From Mycobacterium decipiens (GTDB lineage Bacteria > Actinomycetota > Actinomycetes > Mycobacteriales > Mycobacteriaceae), in NCBI RefSeq assembly GCF_963853665.1, contig NZ_OY970459.1, positions 4,588,001 to 4,652,000 of the forward strand: DNA of 64,000 nucleotides. The letters are read 5' to 3'. The notes beneath the pieces are model-generated. The model searched no databases and was not told the DNA's origin. It saw nothing but the letters and a program-made list of their open reading frames with translations. This document shows positions 39,607 to 48,278 of this stretch, piece by piece. Both the position numbers and the translations under genes were made by a program. The stretch's first letter is position 1, and each line of letters starts with the position of its first letter.

Positions 39607-40785
39607 ATGCCGGATGTGGTAATTGTCGATGCGGTGCGGACACCGTTCGGTAAGCGCAATGGCGTACTCGCCGGAATGCATTCGGTGGAACTGCTGGGCC
39701 TGGTACAGCGGAAGTTACTCGAACGCGCCGGGCTCGCCCCTGCTGACGTTGACCAGGTGGTGACCGGGTGCGTGGGCCAGGTTGGTATGCAGGCCTTCAA
39801 CATTGGTCGCGGCGCCTGGCTCACCGCTGGCCTGCCGATCCAGGTACCCGCAACTACCATCGACACCCAATGCGGGTCCTCTCAGCAGGCGGTGAACCTC
39901 GCGCATGCACTCGTTTCCTCGGGCGCCGCCAAAGCGGTCGTGGCGTGCGGAGTCGAGGTGATGAGCACCGTGAAGATGGGCTCGACGGTGCCTCGCGACG
40001 GCAGCTTGGGCAAGCCCGTGACACGCAACTATTGGAAGCATCACGAATACACCAGCCAGTTCGAAGCCGCCGAGCGTATGGCCGAGAAGTGGGGCATCAG
40101 CCGCTCCGATGCGGACGCCTTCGGCAAGCTGTCTCAGGACCGCGCTGGCGCGGCGCAGGCCAACGGTGCGTTCGATACGCAGCTGGTCGAAGTCACCGCG
40201 CCAACCCTGGGTGAGGACAACGTTCCGACGGGGGAGACGCATCTCGTAACCAGAGATGAAGGAGTTAGGGAAACTTCGCTTGAAAAGCTTGCCATGCTCA
40301 CGCCGTCGGGCCGCGAGAACGGCGTGCATACCGCGGGTAGCTCGTCGCAGATTTCCGACGGAGCGTCGGCGGTGCTGCTAATGTCCGCCGAGGCCGCGGC
40401 GGCGGTCGGCCTTACACCGATGGCCAAGGTGGTAGGCACCGCATTGATTGGGTCGGACCCGGTACTGATGCTGACCGGCCCGATCGACGCGACCCGCCGA
40501 CTGCTGGGCACTCACGGCCTCAAGATGTCCGATATCGATGTCGTGGAGATAAACGAGGCGTTCGCCTCGGTCGTGCTCGCCTGGGAACGCGAACTGTCTG
40601 CGGACATGGCCCGGGTCAACCCCAACGGCGGAGCCATCGCGATGGGTCACCCTCTCGGGGCGACCGGAGCCGCGCTGGTGGCCAAGTCCGTGCACGAACT
40701 GGTGCGCGGCGGCGGCGAGCACGCGCTGGTCACCATGTGCTGCGGTGGCGGCTTGGGCACCGGCACTCTGCTGCAACGCATTTGA
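39607..40785 (+). CDS. Thiolase (acetyl-CoA C-acyltransferase)
   Basis: A 392-residue thiolase with nucleophile C89 in IDTQCGSSQQAVNLA, the His of NPNGGAIAMGHPLGATGAAL near 338-357 and the second Cys in VTMCCGGGLGTG near 375-386. All three catalytic residues are present. It cleaves 3-ketoacyl-CoA with CoA in beta-oxidation, or condenses acyl-CoAs. It heads a cassette with MarR, a crotonase remnant and an acyl-CoA dehydrogenase, so fatty-acid or sterol side-chain breakdown is likely. ACGGAGG precedes the ATG. Confidence 0.93.
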   Translation: MPDVVIVDAVRTPFGKRNGVLAGMHSVELLGLVQRKLLERAGLAPADVDQVVTGCVGQVGMQAFNIGRGAWLTAGLPIQVPATTIDTQCGSSQQAVNLAHALVSSGAAKAVVACGVEVMSTVKMGSTVPRDGSLGKPVTRNYWKHHEYTSQFEAAERMAEKWGISRSDADAFGKLSQDRAGAAQANGAFDTQLVEVTAPTLGEDNVPTGETHLVTRDEGVRETSLEKLAMLTPSGRENGVHTAGSSSQISDGASAVLLMSAEAAAAVGLTPMAKVVGTALIGSDPVLMLTGPIDATRRLLGTHGLKMSDIDVVEINEAFASVVLAWERELSADMARVNPNGGAIAMGHPLGATGAALVAKSVHELVRGGGEHALVTMCCGGGLGTGTLLQRI

Positions 40786-40815
40786 AGGCTCTGCGATGGC
40801 TGACTATGGCGTGAG

Positions 40816-41304
40816 ATGCTAATGGCCGGGGATCACGAACTTGACGCGCCGCCATGGCGTCGGGTCGACGGCACCCTGATGGCCACCGCGCGCGGCGTCC
40901 GCAAGGCCTATGACCACGTCTTGGCCGATGTCGGACTGACTCTGCCTGAGGCCAGCCTGCTGGCGTACCTGGACGAGATCGAGCCGCAATCGCAGACCCA
41001 ACTGGCACGACGGCTCGGTTCGGGACGAGCGGTGATGGGAGATCGCATCGATACCCTGGAGGCCAGGGGTGCCGTCTCGCGTCAGCCCGACCCCAACGAT
41101 CGCCGGGTCTGGCTGGTGCACATCACCGACACGGGCCAGCAGCTGGTGGCCACCATCAACGAACTCGACCGCGTTCTGCGCGAACAACTTCGAGCGGGTC
41201 TATCCCGCGAGGACCGACATCGCCTGGCAGCCATCCTGATTCAGATCCAACAGAATCTTGTCGCGATCGCGGCAGCGAATGGCACCGACATGGAGGACCA
41301 ATGA
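40816..41304 (+). CDS. MarR-family transcriptional regulator
   Basis: A 162-residue winged-helix protein: LPEASLLAYLDEIEPQSQTQ then LARRLGSGRAVMGDRIDTLE (recognition helix) and RQPDPNDRRVWLVHITDTGQ (wing with the conserved D-x-R). It lies inside the acyl-CoA cassette and probably responds to an acyl-CoA or fatty acid. ATG 40816 is chosen; ATG 40822 is two codons later. The stop overlaps the crotonase remnant start (ATGA). Confidence 0.9.
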   Translation: MLMAGDHELDAPPWRRVDGTLMATARGVRKAYDHVLADVGLTLPEASLLAYLDEIEPQSQTQLARRLGSGRAVMGDRIDTLEARGAVSRQPDPNDRRVWLVHITDTGQQLVATINELDRVLREQLRAGLSREDRHRLAAILIQIQQNLVAIAAANGTDMEDQ

Positions 41305-41573
41305 ACGAGCCGGCACCGGAGCCTGCGGTCCCGACTGAGATCAACGAACAGGGCCTGGTGATCACGCTGAACCGTCCCGACGCGCGCAACGCGATCAACG
41401 GCGCGGAGGTGACCGGCGTGCTGGGCGCCGTCGCCCGGCCTGACCACGACAACGCATCGTCGGTGTTCGAGTTTCAGAAACCGTTGGTCAAGAAGGTATT
41501 TCGGTCGCAGGACGCCAAAGAGGGACCGCGCGCGTTTGCCGAGATGCGTAGGCGGCGCAGGACCGCGTCCTGA
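41301..41573 (+). pseudogene. Internally deleted enoyl-CoA hydratase (crotonase) remnant
   Basis: Only 90 residues remain of a family usually near 260. The first 35 match the crotonase start (EINEQGLVITLNRPDARNAI), and the end EFQKPLVKKVFRSQDAKEGP followed by RAFAEMR matches the C-terminal helix. The middle, including both oxyanion-hole segments and the catalytic Glu, is gone with the frame kept, followed by a non-family tail. It cannot be an active hydratase. Start coupling to marR is retained. Confidence 0.75.
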
Positions 41574-41608
41574 ATCGTCACCGGTGCGGTCACCAATCGA
41601 GAGGAACT

Positions 41609-42826
41609 GTGATGTTGCGTTGGACCGAGGAACAGATGATGTACCGGCGGGCGGTACGACAGTTCGTGGAGAAGGTGGTGGCCCCGGCGCGGGAGGCGCT
41701 GGAGTTCGAGGGGTTGCCGCCATACGACATCTTGCGGCGCTTCTACAAAGAATTCGGTGTTGGCGAGAGCGCAATGCAGCGGTTCGAGGCGTCGCTTTCG
41801 GGTGGTCCCAGACCACCCCGCAATGCGGCTGAAAAGCTGATCCCGCTAGTCGAATTCGCCCGATGGTGCCCCGGGCTCGCGGTGGCTCTCGGGACGAGCA
41901 TCGACCTGACCGCGGGCGCCATCCTGCGCGCAGGGACGCTAGAACAGAAGCGCCGCTGGGTTCCCGACCTGCTGACGCTGAAAAAGATCGGCGCCTGGGC
42001 AATCACCGAGCCCGGATCGGGATCCGATGCCTACGGCGGGATGCGCTCGACCGCAAGCCCCGTCGACGGTGGCTACCTGCTCAACGGGAGCAAGACGTTC
42101 ATCAGCAACGGTCCTTATGCCGACACACTGGTGTTCATCTGCAAGCTGGACGATGGCTCGGGCACCCCGCACCGGCAGCGGCCCATCCTTACCTTTGTCT
42201 TGGACAGCGGCATGCCCGGGTTGGTGCAGAGCAAACCATTGCGCAAGATGGGTCAACACTCGTCACCGACCGGCGAACTGCACCTGCAGGACGTCTTCGT
42301 CGAAGCCGACCGATTGCTGCCCGGACCCGAACCTGCCACTGACATCCCGGAACCCAAGAACAGAGGCAGTTCCGGAGCCACTTCAACCTTCGCGATGGAG
42401 CGCGCCAGCATCGCCGCGTCGGCGTTGGGCATCATCGAACGCTGCCTGGAACTGTCGGTCGACTATGCCCGCACACGGGTCCAGTTCGGTAAGCCGATCG
42501 GCGATTTCCAGCTGATCCAGCTCAAACTCGCCAAGATGGAGGTCGCGCGCCTCAACACGGAAAACCTGCTGCTGCAGTATATGGCGATGGCGGATGCCGG
42601 AGTGCGACCCAGCCTGGCCGAGGCCTCGGCTGTGAAGCTCTATGCCGGTCAGGCCGCGATGGAGGTCGCCCTTGATGCTGTGCAGGTGTTCGGTGGCAAC
42701 GGCTACATGTCGGAGAACCACGTCGAACAGCTGTGCCGCGACGCCAAGGTGCTCCAGATCTACGGTGGGACCGACGAGATCCAGGTCCGCACCATCGCCC
42801 GCGACCTGATCGCCGCGCGCGGCTAA
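41609..42826 (+). CDS. Acyl-CoA dehydrogenase
   Basis: A 405-residue flavoenzyme: FAD-binding WAITEPGSGSDAYGGMRSTA near 130-149, FISNGPYADTLVFI near 168, and the C-terminal DAVQVFGGNGYMSENHVEQL and YGGTDEIQVRTIARDL near 353-398. It removes two hydrogens from acyl-CoA to make the enoyl-CoA. Together with the thiolase and crotonase remnant it completes a beta-oxidation-like set. A GAGGAA ribosome site precedes ATG 41612; the frame permits a GTG at 41609. A PPE relic lies directly downstream on the other strand. Confidence 0.92.
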   Translation: MMLRWTEEQMMYRRAVRQFVEKVVAPAREALEFEGLPPYDILRRFYKEFGVGESAMQRFEASLSGGPRPPRNAAEKLIPLVEFARWCPGLAVALGTSIDLTAGAILRAGTLEQKRRWVPDLLTLKKIGAWAITEPGSGSDAYGGMRSTASPVDGGYLLNGSKTFISNGPYADTLVFICKLDDGSGTPHRQRPILTFVLDSGMPGLVQSKPLRKMGQHSSPTGELHLQDVFVEADRLLPGPEPATDIPEPKNRGSSGATSTFAMERASIAASALGIIERCLELSVDYARTRVQFGKPIGDFQLIQLKLAKMEVARLNTENLLLQYMAMADAGVRPSLAEASAVKLYAGQAAMEVALDAVQVFGGNGYMSENHVEQLCRDAKVLQIYGGTDEIQVRTIARDLIAARG

Positions 42827-42832
42827 GAAACA

Positions 42833-42995
42833 GGCAAGCGGAAGTCGCTGAGGAAAACGAGGCCGCCGACGCGCCCAACTCGGCGGCCAACGCGTCTCAG
42901 GCACCGGCAGCGGCCAGCATTGGTTGCGACCCGGCTCCGGCGAACATCAACGCCGAGTTGACCTCTGGGGGCAGCATCGCGAAATTTGGCAGCAT
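42833..42995 (-). pseudogene. PPE-family N-terminal remnant with nonsense codon
   Basis: The minus strand from ATG 42995 reads [20 protein letters not shown] then [12 protein letters not shown], a classic PPE start, then TGA where PPE proteins have Trp (A-W-D-x-L-A), then DALAAELGASAASFSSATSA in the same frame. The reading then breaks off at the end of the acyl-CoA dehydrogenase gene. So both a W-to-stop change and a truncation are visible. No PE partner is adjacent. Confidence 0.88.
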
Positions 42996-43180
42996 CACGA
43001 CTCCTCGACATGCGCCCACCGCAGCAACCACCTGCGCGGTGACTGCACCAACATTTGCCCTACCGGCACCGGATCGTAGCGAAATCGGCAAACCGCTGGT
43101 ACCCGCTATTGGTTCGGCGGGCGGCCCGCGCCATGGCGCGCGTAGCGTCACCGGAGGAGTCAACCGAAGGGATCCTTGAC

Positions 43181-44665
43181 ATGACAGCGGCCCCACAGGA
43201 ACAACCACCAACGGCGACACCCGACGTGGTGGTGCTTGGCGCGGGACCTGTTGGACAGAATGTCGCTGACCGTGCCCGGGCCGACGGCCTGCGCGTCGCC
43301 GTGGTCGAACGCGAACTCGTCGGGGGTGAATGCTCGTATTGGGCATGTGTGCCCAGCAAAGCATTGTTGCGCCCGGTTATCGCCATCTCCGACGCCCGAC
43401 GAGTCGACGGCGCACGCGAAGCGGTCGATGGTTCCATCGGCGTTGCCGGCGTCTTCGGCCGCCGCGACCGCTACGTGAGCAACTGGGACGACACCGGCCA
43501 GGCCGACTGGGTGAGCGGAATCGGTGCGACGCTAATCCGTGGTCATGGGCGGTTGAACGGTCCGCGCCGGGTCGTCGTTTCCACGTCGAGCGGCCAGCAC
43601 GTGGCGCTAACGGCCCGGCATGCCGTCGTCATCTGCACCGGAAGCCGGCCCGCACTCCCCGAACTGCCCGGGATCGCCGAAGCCCGGCCATGGACCAATC
43701 GCCAAGCCACCGCCAGTAGTACGGTGCCCGACCGGCTGGCCATTGTCGGTGGCGGCGGCGTGGGCGTCGAGATGGCAACCGCCTGGCAAGGATTGGGCGC
43801 GTCGGTGACGCTGCTGGCTCGGGGGGCTCGGCTGCTGCCCCGAATGGAACCGTTTGTCGGCGAACTCGTCGGCCGGGGACTCGCCGCCGCCGGCGTCGAC
43901 GTCCGCGTCGGAGTATCGGTACGCGGGCTCCGTCGACCCGATCCCGGTGGGCCGGTGGTCCTCGACCTGAACTCCGATCTCGATGGCACCGCGCTGGAGG
44001 TCGACGAGGTACTCTTCGCGACCGGCCGCGCACCGCACACCGACGACATCGGCCTACAGACAGTGGGACTGACGCCGGGCAGCTGGCTGGACGTCGATGA
44101 CACCTGTGCCGTGCACGGTGTCGAGGGCGGGTGGCTCTATGCCGCCGGCGACGTCAATCATCGCGCCCTGCTAACCCACCAAGGCAAATACCAGGCCCGG
44201 ATCGCCGGCGCCGCCATCGGCGCCCGTGCCGCCCGACGTCCGCTGGACACCACGCCGTGGGGCGCGCATGCGACCACCGCCGATCAGGACGCGGTGCCGC
44301 AGGCGTTCTTCACCGATCCCGAAGCCGCCGCGGTGGGACTGACCAGCGAACAGGCCGCGCAGACCGGTCACCGGGTGAAGACGGTCGACGTCGAAATCGG
44401 CGATGTCGTTACGGGAGCCAAGCTCTTCGCCGACGGATATACCGGTCGGGCGCGCATGGTGGTCGACGTCGATCGGGGCCACCTGCTGGGCGTGACCATG
44501 GTCGGCCCGGGCGCCACCGAGCTACTGCATTCGGCCACCATCGCCGTCGCCGGGCGAGTGCCCATCGATCGCTTGTGGCACGCCATACCATGCTTCCCGA
44601 CGATCAGTGAACTGTGGCTGAGACTTCTTGAAGCCTATCGAGATTCGGTTTATCTGCTGGTGTAG
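43181..44665 (+). CDS. Pyridine nucleotide-disulfide oxidoreductase, group I (Rv0794c-like)
   Basis: A 494-residue FAD/NAD(P)H enzyme. FAD motif [20 protein letters not shown] near 16-35, redox pair C-S-Y-W-A-C in [18 protein letters not shown] near 49-66, NAD(P) motif [20 protein letters not shown] near 186-205, second FAD block [18 protein letters not shown] near 316 and a C-terminal dimer domain whose His...Glu pair lies in [13 protein letters not shown]. It resembles mercuric reductase or dihydrolipoamide dehydrogenase; the substrate is unknown. ATG 43181 is chosen; a longer frame to 43055 lacks a ribosome site. Confidence 0.88.
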   Translation: MTAAPQEQPPTATPDVVVLGAGPVGQNVADRARADGLRVAVVERELVGGECSYWACVPSKALLRPVIAISDARRVDGAREAVDGSIGVAGVFGRRDRYVSNWDDTGQADWVSGIGATLIRGHGRLNGPRRVVVSTSSGQHVALTARHAVVICTGSRPALPELPGIAEARPWTNRQATASSTVPDRLAIVGGGGVGVEMATAWQGLGASVTLLARGARLLPRMEPFVGELVGRGLAAAGVDVRVGVSVRGLRRPDPGGPVVLDLNSDLDGTALEVDEVLFATGRAPHTDDIGLQTVGLTPGSWLDVDDTCAVHGVEGGWLYAAGDVNHRALLTHQGKYQARIAGAAIGARAARRPLDTTPWGAHATTADQDAVPQAFFTDPEAAAVGLTSEQAAQTGHRVKTVDVEIGDVVTGAKLFADGYTGRARMVVDVDRGHLLGVTMVGPGATELLHSATIAVAGRVPIDRLWHAIPCFPTISELWLRLLEAYRDSVYLLV

Positions 44666-44760
44666 CCGCCGGGAAGTCGCACGGCTAACCGCCAAAGGAG
44701 ATCCCGACCCGAGCACACCCGGGAGGCCATCGTGGTCAACCTGCCAGGGTTGGATCCGCG

Positions 44761-45066
44761 CTAGGCGGAAGCCTCGTCGAGCGGGGCGAGCTCGGTCACT
44801 GCGACCGGCTGGGTCAGCAATTCGGCGACCTGCGCCCGGTACCTCAGATAGTGCGCCGAACGACGGTGCTCGTCCAGAGCGTTGCGGCTGCGGTAACGCT
44901 CGAACAGCACCAGCTCGCCACCGTCGGCGCTCTCGTAAAGGTCGTAGCTGCGGCACCCGTCTTCGAGCCGCGATTGGTGGATCATTCCGTCCAGCAAGCC
45001 ACGCAAGACCGTCCTGGCTTCCGGCCTGGGCGTTAACCGAGCGATCACCGCGATTGATCGTGACAT
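44761..45066 (-). CDS. ABM-domain monooxygenase-like protein (Rv0793-like)
   Basis: A 101-residue ferredoxin-like fold protein of the antibiotic-biosynthesis monooxygenase family: VIARLTPRPEARTVLRGLLD, GCRSYDLYESADGGELVLFE and HRRSAHYLRYRAQVAELL. Family members oxidise quinones or heme without cofactors; Rv0793 was solved as a dimer of this fold. It is divergent from the GntR gene, with the palindromic operator between them, so it is probably a GntR target. Confidence 0.88.
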   Translation of the reverse strand: MSRSIAVIARLTPRPEARTVLRGLLDGMIHQSRLEDGCRSYDLYESADGGELVLFERYRSRNALDEHRRSAHYLRYRAQVAELLTQPVAVTELAPLDEASA

Positions 45067-45103
45067 GGACGACCCGTCCTCCCCTGCCCGTCTGCATAGA
45101 CCC

Positions 45104-45141
45104 TTGACGTTATCTGTATAAGACGTTTTAATACGTCTTAT
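45104..45141 (+). promoter_or_regulatory. GntR promoter and 24-bp palindromic operator
   Basis: ATAAGACGT and ACGTCTTAT are perfect 9-bp arms with six bases between (45118-45141). A -35 TTGACG (45104-45109), a 17-base spacer and a -10 TTTAAT (45127-45132) occupy the centre, and the ATG of the GntR gene is 7 bases past the -10, so the message is leaderless. A dimer bound here would cover the -10 and the start codon, a compact autorepression site that could also control the divergent monooxygenase gene. Confidence 0.8.
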
Positions 45142-45937
45142 GTTGTCTGTCAAGCTGGATTTGGACGCTGCTGATTTGCAGATCGCCCGTGGCAGTGTGC
45201 CGGCCAGCACCCAGCTAGCCGAGGCACTGCAGGCACAGATCGTCCAGCAGCGGCTGCCCAGCGGCGCGCGCCTACCCAGCGAGCGGGAGCTGATCGAGCG
45301 CTCCGGATTGAGCCGGGTGACCGTACGTGCGGCAGTCGGGATGCTGGAGCGACAGGGGTGGCTGGTTCGCCGCCAGGGTCTAGGCACGTTCGTCGCCGAC
45401 CCGGTGAAACAGGAACTGAGCTGCGGGGTGCGCACGATCACCGAGGTGTTGTTGGACTCGGGCGTCACCCCGCAGGTGGATGTGCTGTTCCAGCACCGCG
45501 ATGCCGCACCCAAACCGATCGCCGAGGCGCTGGGCCTTCCGGAGGTGGTGTGTATTCGGCGGCGTGTCCGCGCCGGTGACGAGCCCCTGGCCCTGGTCAC
45601 CGCGTACCTGCCGCCGGGGCTGGGCCAGGCCGTCGAGCCGCTACTGTCGGGTGGACCGAGCACCGAAACCACCTACACGATGTGGGAGCACGGGCTGGGC
45701 GTTCAGATCGCCCGTGCCACCCACGAAATCCATGCAGCGGGCGCATCCAGCGAGGTGGCGGCGGCGTTGGATATCGCGGTGGGCTCACCGGTGTTGGTGC
45801 TCGAACGCACTAGCTACGGCACCGACGACAAGCCGCTCGAGGTGGTCGTATTCCACTACCGCCCCGAGCGGTACAGGTTCTCGGTCACGTTACCGCGGAC
45901 AATTCCTGGACCGAGCGCCGGAATTATTGCGAGGTGA
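45140..45937 (+). CDS. GntR/HutC-family transcriptional regulator (Rv0792c-like)
   Basis: A 265-residue protein with an N-terminal GntR winged helix (QLAEALQAQIVQQRLPSGAR, then LPSERELIERSGLSRVTVRA near 53-72) and a C-terminal UTRA ligand domain (from about 110; PSTETTYTMWEHGLGVQIAR, ending YHYRPERYRFSVTLPR-like FHYRPERYRFSVTLPR). HutC-type regulators bind palindromes and release on binding a small metabolite. It leads an operon with an LLM oxidoreductase and a transglutaminase-like gene. Confidence 0.92.
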   Translation: MLSVKLDLDAADLQIARGSVPASTQLAEALQAQIVQQRLPSGARLPSERELIERSGLSRVTVRAAVGMLERQGWLVRRQGLGTFVADPVKQELSCGVRTITEVLLDSGVTPQVDVLFQHRDAAPKPIAEALGLPEVVCIRRRVRAGDEPLALVTAYLPPGLGQAVEPLLSGGPSTETTYTMWEHGLGVQIARATHEIHAAGASSEVAAALDIAVGSPVLVLERTSYGTDDKPLEVVVFHYRPERYRFSVTLPRTIPGPSAGIIAR

Positions 45938-45945
45938 GAGCACAC

Positions 45946-46959
45946 ATGACCGCACCGACAATGAATGCACCCCACCTGGGTCTCATTTTGGCCCTGACGG
46001 TTAATGGGCTGGGGGTAAGCACTTACCGCGATATGGTTGCCGTCTCCCGGTCCGCGGAGGAATACGGATTCGATTCCGTGTGGTTGTGCGACCACTTCCT
46101 CACGACAAGCCCGGAGGATTACGCACAGGATTCCGGCGTCGGCGTCGGCGTCGGCGCCCATGCGGCGCACAGGGGCGCGCGCCCCCGGTCGCTGCCCCTG
46201 CTTGAGTGCTGGACGGCATTGACTGCGTTGGCCCGCGACACCACCCGACTGCGGCTGGGCACCAGCGTGCTGTGCAACTCCTACCGCCATCCTTCGCTGC
46301 TGGCGAAGATGGCGGCCACCTTGGACGTAATCTCGGAGGGCCGTCTCGATCTGGGACTGGGTGCCGGCTGGTTTCAGCGCGAGTTCGACGCCTACGGGAT
46401 CCCGTTTCCGCCTGTGCGCGAGCGGGTTTCCGCACTCTACGAGTCGCTCCAGGTGATCAAGGCGGTGTGGACCCAGCCGAACCCCACCTTCTCCGGTGAT
46501 TTCTATACCTTGAACGGCGCCATCTGTGATCCGCCACCGGTCCAGCGGCCGCATCCGCCGTTGTGGATTGGCGGTGAGGGCGACCGTGTGCAACGCATCG
46601 CGGCCAAGTCCGCTTCGGGCCTGAACATGCGTTGGTGGTCACCGCAGCAGGTAGTCCAACGAAAGCCCTTTCTGACCCAGGCATGCGAGTCGACCGGGCG
46701 TGACCCGAACACCCTGCGGCTGTCGGTGACGGTCATGCTCGCACCCACCCACTCCAGTACGGACGAAACCCGAATTCGTGCTGAATTCGCGTCCCTCCCC
46801 GAGTCGGGGCTCATTGTCGGGCCCCCCGACAGGTGCGTAGAGCGCATCCACGAATACCAACGCTGCGGCGTCGAGTATTTCCTCTTCACTATTCCACACG
46901 TAGTGCAGTCCGAATATCTTGACGTTGTCGGCCACGAGATCATTCCACTGCTCAAATGA
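45946..46959 (+). CDS. LLM-class (luciferase-like) F420-dependent oxidoreductase (Rv0791c-like)
   Basis: A 337-residue TIM-barrel protein: YGFDSVWLCDHFLTTSPEDY near 42-61, LGTSVLCNSYRHPSLLAKMA near 105 and RLDLGLGAGWFQREFDAYGI near 133-152, hallmark segments of F420-dependent LLM enzymes. GTG 45934 overlaps the GntR stop, but ATG 45946 has GAGGTGAG at ideal distance and is preferred. A (GGCGTC)3 repeat at 46135-46152 encodes GVGVGVG in a surface loop and may be a recent expansion. The substrate is unknown. Confidence 0.87.
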   Translation: MTAPTMNAPHLGLILALTVNGLGVSTYRDMVAVSRSAEEYGFDSVWLCDHFLTTSPEDYAQDSGVGVGVGAHAAHRGARPRSLPLLECWTALTALARDTTRLRLGTSVLCNSYRHPSLLAKMAATLDVISEGRLDLGLGAGWFQREFDAYGIPFPPVRERVSALYESLQVIKAVWTQPNPTFSGDFYTLNGAICDPPPVQRPHPPLWIGGEGDRVQRIAAKSASGLNMRWWSPQQVVQRKPFLTQACESTGRDPNTLRLSVTVMLAPTHSSTDETRIRAEFASLPESGLIVGPPDRCVERIHEYQRCGVEYFLFTIPHVVQSEYLDVVGHEIIPLLK

Positions 46960-47666
46960 ACGACATCGATCAATTTCTCGCGCCCACCGAGTACCTCGAC
47001 GCGGACCATCCACTCATTTGCGAGAAAGCGGCAGCCCTGGTGCGAGGCTGCGGATCAGATATCGAGCGGGTTGGACGGATCTACCTCTACGTGCGCGACC
47101 TGCCGTACGACGTCCTTGCATCTTTTCGCTACCTCGCACGGGGACAGCACCGCGCCAGCGACGTCATCGACCATGGGGTCGCCTTCTGCATGGGCAAGGC
47201 GAGCTCTTTTGTTGCCCTGTGCCGAGCCGCGGGCGTCCCCGCCCGCATCGCGTTCCAGACGCTGCAATCCACGGAGAAAGAATTTCTCTCCCCGCAAGTA
47301 CGCGCTTTGTGGGGCGCCAAGCCGGTCAGACCCTTCCCGTGGCACTCCCTAGGCGAGGCCTACCTGGGCCGGCGATGGGTCAAGCTGGACGCCACCATCG
47401 ACGCACCCACTGCCGCCCGCCTCGGCAGGCCCTACCGGCAGGAATTCGACGGCATTACCCCGATCCCGACGGTGGAGGGCAACATCCTGCGTGAAAACGG
47501 CAGTTTCGCCGACTACCCCACGGCAGTCGCGCAATGGTACGAGCGAATCGCCCGGTCGGTCCTGAAAGCGTTGCAGTCACCGGAAATGCACGCATTGGTA
47601 GCAGCCGACGACGAGCTGTGGGCCGGTCCCCCGATCGAATTCGCTGACGCCACTCCCCGAGAGTGA
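46956..47666 (+). CDS. Transglutaminase-like cysteine peptidase-fold protein (Rv0790c-like)
   Basis: A 236-residue protein with the transglutaminase-core triad: C78 in GVAFCMGKASSFVALCRAAG, H130 in FPWHSLGEAYL and Asp in WVKLDATID near 145. Such domains act as peptidases or ligases on peptide-like substrates; the actual reaction is unknown. Its ATG overlaps the LLM gene stop (ATGA), so the GntR-LLM-transglutaminase set forms one transcription unit, closed by a strong hairpin. Confidence 0.82.
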   Translation: MNDIDQFLAPTEYLDADHPLICEKAAALVRGCGSDIERVGRIYLYVRDLPYDVLASFRYLARGQHRASDVIDHGVAFCMGKASSFVALCRAAGVPARIAFQTLQSTEKEFLSPQVRALWGAKPVRPFPWHSLGEAYLGRRWVKLDATIDAPTAARLGRPYRQEFDGITPIPTVEGNILRENGSFADYPTAVAQWYERIARSVLKALQSPEMHALVAADDELWAGPPIEFADATPRE

Positions 47667-47674
47667 ATCTCGCG

Positions 47675-47694
47675 GCGCGGCGCGGACGCCGCGC
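47675..47694 (+). terminator. Terminator of the GntR-LLM-transglutaminase operon
   Basis: GCGCGGCG and CGCCGCGC form an 8-bp GC stem with a CGGA loop 8 bases after the stop codon. No T run, as is common in mycobacteria. Confidence 0.6.
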
Positions 47695-47780
47695 GTCACT
47701 CAGGAAATTCTCAACTTATTCTTCGGAACCGGGTTCCCCGCTCATAGGAATCGCCAAGGCGACGGCGTCACCATAGGGTC

Positions 47781-48254
47781 ATGACCGAGTCATTGGGTGA
47801 GCCGTTGGGCACCAGCCTGATCGAACGCTACCTGCGCACCCGCGGACGGCGGTACTTCCGCGGCCACCACGACGGCGAATTCTTCTTCGTCGCCGTCGCC
47901 CACCCCCGGCGGCTGCACGTCCATCTGGAGATCGCTCCCGCATACCGCGACGTGTTCTCGATAAGGGTCGCTCCCGCGTGCTTTTTCCCGGCCGCCGACC
48001 ACGGCCGGTTGGCGGAGATCGCCGACACGTGGAACCAGGAGAGCCGCGATGTCACCGCGATCGTGCACGGGTCCTCCGATCCGCAGCGGATCGGCGTGGC
48101 CGCAGAGCGGTCCTTGATCGCCGACCGCGTCCGCTTCGACGATTTCGCTACCTTCGTCGACCGCGCCATCGCGGCCGCAATCGAGCTCTTCGGTGGGCTG
48201 ACGGCCGACGGGATACCTTCGACCGAACAACCGTGGCTGCGAGACGCCGGGTGA
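47781..48254 (+). CDS. YbjN/TY-Chap-like conserved protein (Rv0789c-like)
   Basis: A 157-residue protein: IERYLRTRGRRYFRGHHDGE, FFFVAVAHPRRLHVHLEIAP and LAEIADTWNQESRDVTAIVH, the alternating pattern of YbjN-type sensory or chaperone-like domains related to type III secretion chaperones. No enzyme motif. It converges with purQ, with a 24-base gap. Function unknown. Confidence 0.7.
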   Translation: MTESLGEPLGTSLIERYLRTRGRRYFRGHHDGEFFFVAVAHPRRLHVHLEIAPAYRDVFSIRVAPACFFPAADHGRLAEIADTWNQESRDVTAIVHGSSDPQRIGVAAERSLIADRVRFDDFATFVDRAIAAAIELFGGLTADGIPSTEQPWLRDAG

Positions 48255-48278
48255 GCTGATAGCCACACCGCGGAGTTC

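Noticed and set aside
43055..43180. Upstream extension of the disulfide oxidoreductase
   Set aside because: No ribosome site and poor family fit before MTAAPQEQ at 43181.
44702..44763. A short frame ending in IVVNLPGLDPR before the monooxygenase gene
   Set aside because: Only about 20 residues, no start or family match; possibly the tail of a lost gene but not supportable.
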